Assembly (NCBI GenBank): GCA_903821415.1
Contig: CAIJLF010000064.1
Coordinates: 1-19,698 of the forward strand
Direction: 5' to 3'
Length of the DNA: 19,698 bases
DNA from: an uncultured bacterium
GTDB taxonomy: Bacteria > Patescibacteriota > Minisyncoccia > Phycocordibacterales > UBA9973
Below the pieces are notes generated by a model that was not told the origin of the DNA, did not search any database, and saw only the letters and a program-made list of their open reading frames with translations. Made by a program: the position numbers and the translations under genes. Of the stretch, positions 7,572 through 14,145 are shown piece after piece; position 1 is the stretch's first letter; each line of letters begins with the position of its first letter.

Positions 7572-7609
7572 ATACAAAAGCCCTGCCGTTTACGGCAGGG
7601 CTTTTGTAT
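7572..7609 (+). terminator. Rho-independent terminator after rpsR
   Basis: A perfect 17-bp stem (7572-7588 with 7593-7609) surrounds loop TTTA. The core CCCTGCCG/CGGCAGGG is flanked by A4/T4, which supplies the U-tract inside the stem. It is symmetrical enough to work in both directions. The final T lies within the extended -10 of the next gene. Confidence 0.85.
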
Positions 7610-7617
7610 GATATAAT
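7609..7617 (+). promoter_or_regulatory. Promoter of the first secreted protein gene
   Basis: TGA-TATAAT (TATAAT at 7612-7617) is a full extended -10 starting on the last base of the terminator stem. The predicted start is 7624. From exactly that base the leader matches the leader of the downstream paralog. Confidence 0.65.
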
Positions 7618-7623
7618 ACGTTT

Positions 7624-7653
7624 ATTAAAAATAAGTTTCTTAATTCATTTAAT
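7624..7653 (+). promoter_or_regulatory. Conserved 30-base 5' leader, copy 1
   Basis: The leader starts ATTAAAAATAAGTTTCT and, with the first codons, matches 9573-9609 at 35 of 37 positions (7624-7660). The promoter and leader segments TATAATAC and ATTAAAAA are shared, but the 4 bases between them differ completely. No Shine-Dalgarno is present. Such conservation in an untranslated stretch suggests a transcribed translation or stability element, or a very recent duplication. Confidence 0.5.
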
Positions 7654-9498
7654 ATGAAAAAGCTATTAATTGGGCTGTTTATCTTTGGTCTATTTGCTGT
7701 GTACGGTCAAGCTTATGCCTCAAACTTAGAACTTATTTCTACCGATAGTGGAAAGAGTTTTAATGTTACAGGAGGTCAGTCTATAAAAGTAACACTTTCA
7801 AACCCAGGAGATGGAGGATATACTTTTGATTCACCTATCTACGACAATACAATACTTCAATTAGTGAATAATCGCCATATAGATCCAGTTATTGATACTG
7901 TTAATCCTATTATGGGTAATTTTGGTTCTGATTATTGGGAGTTTGTAGCGATAAAATCTGGTAATACTAATCTTAAAATAACAGCTTCTCGGTCATGGGT
8001 AGGAGGAGGAACTGCGACCATGTTTTCTGCAAATATAACTGTATCCACGATAACAACTCCTTCGATTGTAGTTACATCTCCAAACAATGGTGGTGAATCT
8101 GTAGAATTTGGAGGAAAAATTGAAATTCGTTGGATGTCTCCAAATATAACTTCAGCTTTAAATGAAATTTATGTTTCTGATGGCACCAATAAGGGTCATA
8201 CCGAAAGTGTAAGAATGGAAAATAATTTAGGAAGTGTAATCTATACATTAGATAGTAATTTAATCCCTGGATCAAATTATAAAGCCTATGTTTCTACTGC
8301 CTATGGAAGTGCTATATCTGTTTCTGATTCATCTGATTTACCTTTTACGATTAAATCTACTTCTACTAACGATGGATGTCCTACTGGTTCAATTTACAGT
8401 TCAGCAACAGGTCAAATATGCCCGATAAATACAACACCTAAACTTACACTTATTTCTCCTAACGGAGGAGAAAATTTTAAAATAGGTGATCAAGTTAAAA
8501 TAAAATGGAATTCAGAAAATCTTCCCGTAGGTGCATTGATTGCTGTTTATTTGGAAGAGCCAGCTACAAATTCAAAATATGGAATAGGAGATTTGCTTAC
8601 TAATGATGGAGAGGAAACTATCTCTCTAACTCCAGCAGCAGGAATAAGTAATTATGGAAAAAATTTCAAAATTAATATAGTTTATACTGTCGATAAACAA
8701 AGAGAGTTAGGAGGAGATTCCTCGGATGGATTATTGACTATTTCTTCACCATCTTCTGATTCTGGATGTTCAAATGGTCAAATTTATAGTTCAACTACAG
8801 GGCAGAAATGTACTGTAGTAGTTCCAGTCTGTCCTTCAATGACACTTTTAAATTGTGCTATTGGTACACATCAGGTATATTCTGGAAAAGATCCCAGTGG
8901 TTGTGATTCTTATGTTTGTACAAAAGTTCCTGAAAACACTGGTTGTTCAAATGGTCAGGTTTATAGCTCAACAACTGGGAATGCTTGCCCTAAAATTGTC
9001 GAAGAATATGCAGGATGTTATGGTGATAGATATAGTCAAATAACAGGAAAAGCTTGTCCTCTTTCTATGGTTACAGATGAAGGATGTAAGGCAGGTCAAA
9101 CTTATAGCTCTACAACAGGGCAAAAGTGTATTCAAGCAATTATTCAAACCGTAGATCAGGGCTGTAATGGAAATAAATACAGTACGACTACTGGTAATAT
9201 GTGTCCGATTGCTACTATTAAAATAGATGAAGGGTGTCTACCTGGTCAAAATTATAGTTCAACAACAGGTCAGAAATGTACATCTTTTATTACTCAAACT
9301 AATACAGCAAGAAGAACACTAAGATGGGGTTTGTCAGGGGATGATGTAAAAGCTCTACAAAAGAATCTTGGTTTATCAAGTACAGACGGTATCTACGGTA
9401 CATGGACCATGACTAAAGTTAAAGAATGGCAAACAAAGAATGGTCTATACGCAGACGGTATCTTTGGTCCAGGAAGTCAAAGTAAGATGGGTCTATAA
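7654..9498 (+). CDS. Secreted modular protein: chagasin-like inhibitor, Ig-like domains, Cys repeats, peptidoglycan-binding
   Basis: A 614-residue exported protein of unknown overall function. Residues 1-22 are a signal peptide ending AYA. Residues 23-132 resemble a chagasin-like I42 cysteine-protease inhibitor: NPGDGGYTF in the place of NPTTGY, then GSDYWEFVAIKSGNTNLKI, then SRSW in the place of the RPW loop. Two Kre9/KNH-type Ig-like domains follow (about 134-235, opening SPNNGGES, and 262-365, opening SPNGGENF). Seven repeats of the form GCxxGxxYSSTTGxxC lie at about 241-540, five of them clustered after residue 430. Residues 552-614 are a peptidoglycan-binding type 1 domain (GDDVKALQKNLG, DGIYG, DGIFGPGS). 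It is probably anchored on the cell wall with the repeats exposed. It has its own promoter and terminator, and a paralog follows directly. The domain calls rest on motif recognition, not profile scores. Confidence 0.85.
   Translation: MKKLLIGLFIFGLFAVYGQAYASNLELISTDSGKSFNVTGGQSIKVTLSNPGDGGYTFDSPIYDNTILQLVNNRHIDPVIDTVNPIMGNFGSDYWEFVAIKSGNTNLKITASRSWVGGGTATMFSANITVSTITTPSIVVTSPNNGGESVEFGGKIEIRWMSPNITSALNEIYVSDGTNKGHTESVRMENNLGSVIYTLDSNLIPGSNYKAYVSTAYGSAISVSDSSDLPFTIKSTSTNDGCPTGSIYSSATGQICPINTTPKLTLISPNGGENFKIGDQVKIKWNSENLPVGALIAVYLEEPATNSKYGIGDLLTNDGEETISLTPAAGISNYGKNFKINIVYTVDKQRELGGDSSDGLLTISSPSSDSGCSNGQIYSSTTGQKCTVVVPVCPSMTLLNCAIGTHQVYSGKDPSGCDSYVCTKVPENTGCSNGQVYSSTTGNACPKIVEEYAGCYGDRYSQITGKACPLSMVTDEGCKAGQTYSSTTGQKCIQAIIQTVDQGCNGNKYSTTTGNMCPIATIKIDEGCLPGQNYSSTTGQKCTSFITQTNTARRTLRWGLSGDDVKALQKNLGLSSTDGIYGTWTMTKVKEWQTKNGLYADGIFGPGSQSKMGL
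8374..9279 (+). repeat. Seven two-cysteine GCxxGxxYSSTTGxxC repeats within the first secreted protein
   Basis: Copies start near 8374, 8764, 8941, 9012, 9082, 9160 and 9232, each about 48-51 bases, separated by variable linkers of about 20-30 bases in the last five copies. Cysteines lie about 14-15 residues apart with an invariant Gly, Tyr-Ser and Thr-Gly between. Related copies occur in the second protein at about 11011-11060 and 11365-11415. They are protein-coding repeats, each perhaps a small disulfide-closed loop. Confidence 0.75.
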
Positions 9499-9514
9499 TC
9501 TAAAACTAAATTAC

Positions 9515-9546
9515 AAATGTCCCACAGGTTGGCCTGTGGGACATTT
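9515..9546 (+). terminator. Rho-independent terminator between the two paralogs
   Basis: AAATGTCCCACAGG (9515-9528) pairs perfectly over 14 bp with CCTGTGGGACATTT (9533-9546) around loop TTGG. The T-run after the stem is short, so termination may be partial and could work both ways. Confidence 0.75.
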
Positions 9547-9557
9547 ATAATTGAAAG

Positions 9558-9566
9558 TGGTATAAT
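9558..9566 (+). promoter_or_regulatory. Promoter of the second secreted protein gene
   Basis: TGG-TATAAT (TATAAT at 9561-9566) is a perfect extended -10. The predicted start is 9573, again exactly the first base of the conserved leader. Confidence 0.65.
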
Positions 9567-9572
9567 ACAAAC

Positions 9573-9602
9573 ATTAAAAATAAGTTTCTAAATTCATTTA
9601 AA
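9573..9602 (+). promoter_or_regulatory. Conserved 30-base 5' leader, copy 2
   Basis: This is the second copy of the leader at 7624-7653, differing by a T/A change in the middle and one just before the ATG. It lacks a Shine-Dalgarno sequence and visible secondary structure. Confidence 0.5.
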
Positions 9603-11639
9603 ATGAAAAAATTATTACTAGGACTGTTTGTATTTTGTCTCCTTTTTACGGGGACATCCGCTCATGCAGGGTGGGTGAGTGACGCAGTATTAAGAGAAAT
9701 ATTACAATTTAGAGCAGCTCTCGGAGCTTCAGCTTTTAATATATATCCTCCGAGTTATGTGGATACTAGTATATCAACAAAAGTTGTAGCTACCCCTGTG
9801 ATAGCAGCTCCAGTTCCTACAGTTCCTACAGTTCTTGCTCCAAATGGAGGGGAAATAATAAAGATGGGGAGTACTTATCCAATAAAATGGAAAGCTTCAG
9901 TTGGAGTTTCAACAGTAAATATTTATATTGATACAGGGATAAGATGTGTAGTAGCTCCATGTCCAAGTAATATAGTAATTGCTAATGGAGTTAAAAATAC
10001 AGGGAGTTATAGTTGGTATGTAAACCCTAAAATTACTTATGGGAATGGATCAGGATTAAGGATGTTTATCAGTAATGGAAATTATAGTGACTCAAGTGAT
10101 GCAACTTTTTCTATTGCAGCCGCTACTATAGCTTGCCCCCCAGCACCTTCTCTAGCCCAATGTCCTCCTGGTACTACAAGTAGTGTTATTTATGATGCAA
10201 ATAAATGTGTCATAGGTCAAACATCTTGTGTTCCTATAGTCGTAACTTGCCCCCCAGCACCTTCTCTAGCTCAATGTCCAACTGGTACTACAAGTTCTCT
10301 TATTTATGATGTTAACAAATGTGTTACAGGTCAGGTTTGTACATCAGATGTTGTTACATGTCCTGTTGGCTGTACTTGTACTGAAACATCAGTAAATTGC
10401 CCGGCCACTACACCTTCTGTTACTGTCCTTTATCCTAATGGAGGAGAAACATATACAGCAGGACAACAAATGACTATTAAATGGAATGCAACCAATACAT
10501 TTAACAACAAGGTTTCATTAGGGTTAGTTGACCTTACGGGTGCAGAATATCCTATTGCTTATGATATTGATAATTCTGGATCTTATAACTGGACTATACC
10601 ATCGGAACTTAAAGTGGGTTGTGAAAGTGGAACATGTATTATCCCTTTTGGACAAAATATATTTAAAGTAATTATTTCAGATGATGGGTCACCAAGACTG
10701 TATGATTCTTCAAATAATTTATTTACAATTAATAATACAGCTACTTGCCCTTCTATTATTATTCCAGATGTTTTGTGTGCCCCTGGTACAATGAGAAATC
10801 CTACTTATGATGCAAATAAATGCATTACATCATATACTGACTGTACTCCTATAGCCATGTGTGATTATGCCGCTCCTGCTAATGGTTGTACTTATATAAA
10901 AGGACCAGATTATAATTCAACCAATGGATGTGGAATGGTATTAGATTGTTCAAATATTACTAAGTGTCTAAATGGAGCAGCAAATCCTCCTTTGTGTACT
11001 GCTATAGATTGTGCGAATGGAGAAGTTTATAGTTCATCTAATGGACAAAAATGTCAAAATCCGGAAACTTACTGGATGACTCTTATATCTCCTGAAGCAG
11101 GTAAAACCTTAAATGCAGGTGAGACTTACAATGTAAGATGGACAAGTAACATTCCTAGTTATGGATTTTTAGTAATTAGAATTACAGATAATAATAATAG
11201 ATTTATACGAGAAATAACAACAGCAAATGATGGACAAGAAACTGTAAGTATACCATCTACTACTGCTTCAGGGACATATAAACTTGAAATAAGTAACGGA
11301 AGTGTTGCAAATAAAGTTGTTTATGCAAATGCAGTATTTAATATTGCTTCTATAACTGATACTGGTTGTTTGCCAGGTCAGAATTTTAGTTCAACTACTG
11401 GTGCTGCTTGTACTGTGATTACTCCAAGTACTCCTATCACAAGAACATTAAAAACAGGAATGAGAGGTGATGATGTGAAAACTCTTCAAGCTTACTTAGG
11501 TCTAACAGCAGATGGATATTTTGGAAGAAGTACTAGGATTAAAGTAATACAATGGCAGAAAGCAAATGGATTAAGAGCTGATGGCGTCTTTGGTCCATCA
11601 AGTATTTTGAAATCAGGATTGGGTATAAGTTCTAATTAG
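9603..11639 (+). CDS. Secreted modular protein: three Ig-like domains, Cys-rich modules, peptidoglycan-binding
   Basis: A 678-residue paralog of the preceding gene, lacking its chagasin-like domain. Residues 1-22 are a signal peptide ending AHA. Kre9/KNH-type Ig-like domains lie at about 75-170 (APNGGEII), 271-378 (YPNGGETY) and 490-582 (SPEAGKTL). Between them lie two close copies (about 177-247) and one diverged copy (about 380-416) of a module of form CP-x7-C...YDxNxC...C, a CLNGAANPPLC module near 459, and two GCxxGxxYSSTTGxxC-type repeats. A peptidoglycan-binding type 1 domain ends the protein (about 613-675: GDDVKTLQAYLGL, DGYFG, DGVFGPSS). The TAG stop falls where the paralog also ends, yet the same frame continues downstream with more of the same modules. 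The function is unknown. A surface or adhesion role is inferred from the architecture. Confidence 0.85.
   Translation: MKKLLLGLFVFCLLFTGTSAHAGWVSDAVLREILQFRAALGASAFNIYPPSYVDTSISTKVVATPVIAAPVPTVPTVLAPNGGEIIKMGSTYPIKWKASVGVSTVNIYIDTGIRCVVAPCPSNIVIANGVKNTGSYSWYVNPKITYGNGSGLRMFISNGNYSDSSDATFSIAAATIACPPAPSLAQCPPGTTSSVIYDANKCVIGQTSCVPIVVTCPPAPSLAQCPTGTTSSLIYDVNKCVTGQVCTSDVVTCPVGCTCTETSVNCPATTPSVTVLYPNGGETYTAGQQMTIKWNATNTFNNKVSLGLVDLTGAEYPIAYDIDNSGSYNWTIPSELKVGCESGTCIIPFGQNIFKVIISDDGSPRLYDSSNNLFTINNTATCPSIIIPDVLCAPGTMRNPTYDANKCITSYTDCTPIAMCDYAAPANGCTYIKGPDYNSTNGCGMVLDCSNITKCLNGAANPPLCTAIDCANGEVYSSSNGQKCQNPETYWMTLISPEAGKTLNAGETYNVRWTSNIPSYGFLVIRITDNNNRFIREITTANDGQETVSIPSTTASGTYKLEISNGSVANKVVYANAVFNIASITDTGCLPGQNFSSTTGAACTVITPSTPITRTLKTGMRGDDVKTLQAYLGLTADGYFGRSTRIKVIQWQKANGLRADGVFGPSSILKSGLGISSN
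10131..10342 (+). repeat. Tandem Cys-rich modules, copies A and B
   Basis: Two tandem copies of about 97-104 bases (about 10131-10234 and 10246-10342) share the nearly identical start CTTGCCCCCCAGCACCTTCT. A third copy lies at about 11796-11892, beyond the TAG stop, and a diverged protein-level copy at about 10744-10850. High DNA identity between A and B suggests recent duplication or gene conversion. Confidence 0.7.
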
Positions 11640-12206
11640 GTTTGTCCAAATGGAGCAACTAATGTTCCTTTATGTACAACTTCATCAAATGGTGCTTGTT
11701 TAAATGGTGCAACTAATCCTCCAGCATGTGTAGTATCTATTCCTACTACATGTCCAAACGGAGCAACTAATTATCCTACATGTACAATTGGTATAACTTG
11801 CCCACCAGTACCTTCTCTAGCTCAGTGTCCAGCTAATACAACAAGTCAGCTTACTTATGATTCAAATAATTGTGTCATAGGACAAACATGTAATCCAGTT
11901 ACTACTACACTTGCATGTGGTTCAGGTGGATCTTGTACTGCATCAGATATAGCCCCTCATAATACTCGAGCAAATTGTTGGGTATATATGTCAGGTGCGT
12001 TCACTACTAAATTTACTGCAAATAGAGCCTATAATATCACTAGTTATGTTGCCAATGGTAGTACTCATCCAGGAGGTGATGTTATCGCTTCACATTGTGG
12101 AGGTAACCTCTATGATTATGTAGTGGGTTCAACCGGAGGTCATGCTCACACTTCAAGCGCGATTAATACAATCCTTCAGTCTTATTATATAGGACCAATG
12201 TTGTAA
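11640..12206 (+). pseudogene. Start-less in-frame extension: Cys-rich modules plus cytochrome b5-like domain
   Basis: After the TAG at 11637-11639 the same frame is open for 188 sense codons and ends in TAA. No ATG, GTG or TTG occurs in frame until 11988, which is already inside the b5 domain. The stretch encodes three CPNGATNxPxC-type modules (CPNGATNVPLC, CLNGATNPPAC, CPNGATNYPTC) and a third CPPxPSLAQC module (11796-11892). It ends in a cytochrome b5-like heme domain (about 11943-12203): HNTRANCWV, the axial-ligand motif HPGG (12066-12077), a second histidine in GHAHTSSA (12141-12149) and the family end SYYIG. It may be a nonsense-split part of the upstream protein (868 codons in all), a decapitated third paralog, a product of stop readthrough, or a sequencing error. 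Heme binding and extracellular location are inferred. Confidence 0.7.
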
Positions 12207-12220
12207 AATATTTATATTTA

Positions 12221-12262
12221 ACAATAAAACCCTCATTGATTCATCAATGAGGGTTTTATTGT
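12221..12262. terminator. Bidirectional terminator between convergent genes
   Basis: A perfect 20-bp inverted repeat, 12221-12240 with 12243-12262, has core AAAACCCTCATTGAT and its complement, with A-rich and T-rich flanks on both sides. It lies between the end of the b5 reading frame on the plus strand and the stop of the pseudouridine synthase on the minus strand (2 bases away), so it can terminate both. Confidence 0.9.
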
Positions 12263-12264
12263 TT

Positions 12265-12978
12265 TTATTTTAATTGTAAAGACTCAAGTAGGGTATTTAA
12301 TTCTTCACCTTTGATTTCTTTATATTCATTCTCGTTAAGATTGCCTAGTTCTATATTCATAACTCTTATACGTTTAAGGTTCACTACTTTGTGGTGTAGA
12401 GCTTCGCACATACGTCGTATTTGGCGTTTTTTGCCCTCTGTGAGCACGATATTGAAGGTATCCTTAGATTTACTAGTACTTCTCCATACTTTACACTTTT
12501 TACTTATAAATTTATCAAAGTGTACACCATCCCCCATAAGCTCGATAAACTTATCTGAAAAGTTTGGTTCAACTTTTACTACGTATTCTTTCTCATGAAC
12601 ATACTTAGGAGAGAGAAGTCTGTCTGTAACACGCCCATCATTTGTCATAAGTATAAGACCGTGAGAATCCTTATCAAGTCTCCCGATAGGGAAGACAACT
12701 TCTTTAAATTTAGCAACTTGCAAGATATCTTTTGTTTTTACATCTGGGTTTGTTGAGATACCTACTGCTTTATTGTATGCATAGTAGACATAATTTTTCT
12801 TTGGAATTTTATCACTAACAGTTACGTCTTCATCTCTATATACTTGGTCGCCAAGTACTGCTTTTCTTCCGTTGATATATACAAAACCTTTTGTTATAAG
12901 ATCGTCAGCACCTTTCCTCGTCGCATAATTCTTTAAAGCGAGATATTTATTTATTCTAATTGGGTATTCCATAGTCAT
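12265..12978 (-). CDS. RsuA/RluB/E/F-family pseudouridine synthase
   Basis: This enzyme isomerises a specific uridine in rRNA (or tRNA) to pseudouridine. The 237-residue protein has an N-terminal S4 RNA-binding domain (about 6-55: RINKYLALKNYATRKGADDLI) and the catalytic motif GRLDKDSHGLIL with D102. The end contains the family segment EGKKRQIRRMCEALHHKVVNLKRIRV. Whether it targets 16S (RsuA) or 23S (RluB/E/F) cannot be decided. Two starts are possible, 12978 and 12972. Both overlap the end of the upstream MFS gene (by 23 or 17 bases), so it is probably translated from the same message. A bidirectional hairpin terminates it. Confidence 0.92.
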   Translation of the reverse strand: MTMEYPIRINKYLALKNYATRKGADDLITKGFVYINGRKAVLGDQVYRDEDVTVSDKIPKKNYVYYAYNKAVGISTNPDVKTKDILQVAKFKEVVFPIGRLDKDSHGLILMTNDGRVTDRLLSPKYVHEKEYVVKVEPNFSDKFIELMGDGVHFDKFISKKCKVWRSTSKSKDTFNIVLTEGKKRQIRRMCEALHHKVVNLKRIRVMNIELGNLNENEYKEIKGEELNTLLESLQLK

Positions 12979-14125
12979 GGTTGTGTTTTAGGTGAGGTAT
13001 ATAATATAGACCTAATAGTGATATTATTCCTAATATTGCGAATAGAAATTTCAAGGGTAAAAAGATAAAGATGATTGTACTTATTATCGGTGCTGCGATA
13101 TAAGCAACTGGGTTCATATCTCTAAATATACTTAAAAGGTAAGCATCTTCTTCTCTGACATGGGTAAAGAAGTAGATCTCTGATGTTGCTTCTACCACAG
13201 CGGCTCCTGTACGTGTCATAAATAATATAAATGCCCATAGAGCTATACTAGTGGAAGTAATATAAGAAATAAAGAAAGTAGAAATACTCATTATAATAAT
13301 ACCTACAGCCAACAATGTTCTTTTCTTTACGTGGTATTTATCTATGAGTATTCCAATAGGGAAGCCGAAAATTACGAAAGGAGCTAGCATAATAGTAAAT
13401 ATAACTCCTATCTGGTCCCAACTTAATCCTATATGTTCAAATAGATATATAGGTGTATATATGACCATCAATGCAAAGAAAAATTGCAAAAGGAAGTTGA
13501 TCATAGTTATCGCAAACATATGATGGTTCTCCCTTAAGTACTTATATGTTTGTAAAAAAGGAGTTTTTGTATAACTTCTATCTTCAAATTTTCTGACAGT
13601 GAAGACTAATCCCAGTGTCATTATCATAGTAGCAATAAAAGAGATGATATATATTATTTTATAACCACCTTCCTTAGTTATCAGAAATGAAGTGACAAGA
13701 GGGCATAGCATATAAGCTAAGTTAACTATCATTAGATACATACCTCGAGTTTTTCCTATCGTTAAGGGATTTCCAAAATGTTCAATAAAAATATCGATAG
13801 ATAGATATACTAGTGTATTTGTCGTAATTAATGATACAAAAGAAGCACTTATAACATAAGCATTTTTTGATGTTATCATTCCCACTAAGGACGCCATATT
13901 AATAAGAAGAGAGATAAGTATAAATCTACGATTACCGAAATGTTTAAGTAAATTTACACTCTTTGCGAGTAAAACTAGTGTCAATATTGATGAAACTGTA
14001 TATAGAATACCAACATATTTTTCAGAAATTATCTTCAGTAAGAAGGTAGAGTTGATATATGCAGAAAGTGCAATATGTAGAGTAAACAAGAAAGATAAGA
14101 GGTATGTTCTATTTATTTTGGACAT
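12956..14125 (-). CDS. MFS family transporter
   Basis: A 389-residue polytopic membrane protein with about 12 hydrophobic segments in two sets of six, separated by a charged loop near 180-200 (VRKFEDRSYTKTPFLQTYKYLRENHH). The loop between segments 2 and 3 is LLKHFGNRRFI, resembling the MFS motif A position. A matching IGILIDKYHVKKRT follows in the second half (about 263-276), which is typical of MFS internal symmetry. No substrate can be named. It starts 20 bases after the RNase J stop and overlaps the pseudouridine synthase start, so it belongs to the minus-strand operon. The upstream gap is AT-only and has no ribosome-binding site. Confidence 0.82.
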   Translation of the reverse strand: MSKINRTYLLSFLFTLHIALSAYINSTFLLKIISEKYVGILYTVSSILTLVLLAKSVNLLKHFGNRRFILISLLINMASLVGMITSKNAYVISASFVSLITTNTLVYLSIDIFIEHFGNPLTIGKTRGMYLMIVNLAYMLCPLVTSFLITKEGGYKIIYIISFIATMIMTLGLVFTVRKFEDRSYTKTPFLQTYKYLRENHHMFAITMINFLLQFFFALMVIYTPIYLFEHIGLSWDQIGVIFTIMLAPFVIFGFPIGILIDKYHVKKRTLLAVGIIIMSISTFFISYITSTSIALWAFILFMTRTGAAVVEATSEIYFFTHVREEDAYLLSIFRDMNPVAYIAAPIISTIIFIFLPLKFLFAILGIISLLGLYYIPHLKHNHDYGIPN

Positions 14126-14145
14126 TTTTATTTTTAAATAATTTA

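Noticed and set aside
8374..9279. CRISPR-like or satellite repeats
   Set aside because: The repeats are imperfect in DNA, keep a reading frame and conserve amino acids, and their linkers vary. They are protein repeats.
11637..11639. TAG as a sense codon by genetic code change
   Set aside because: TAG ends the M16 gene, rpsR, secG, the MFS gene and the CDF gene at normal family lengths, so general reassignment is not supported.
11988..12206. A separate 72-residue gene starting at the ATG at 11988
   Set aside because: The ATG falls inside the cytochrome b5-like domain, after the conserved HN..CWV segment, so a protein starting there would lack its first strand. It is reported as part of the longer start-less extension.
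12311..12598. Plus-strand open frame opposite the pseudouridine synthase
   Set aside because: It lies wholly antisense to a clear conserved gene, has no family resemblance, and is low-complexity, hydrophobic and serine-rich as expected of a shadow frame.
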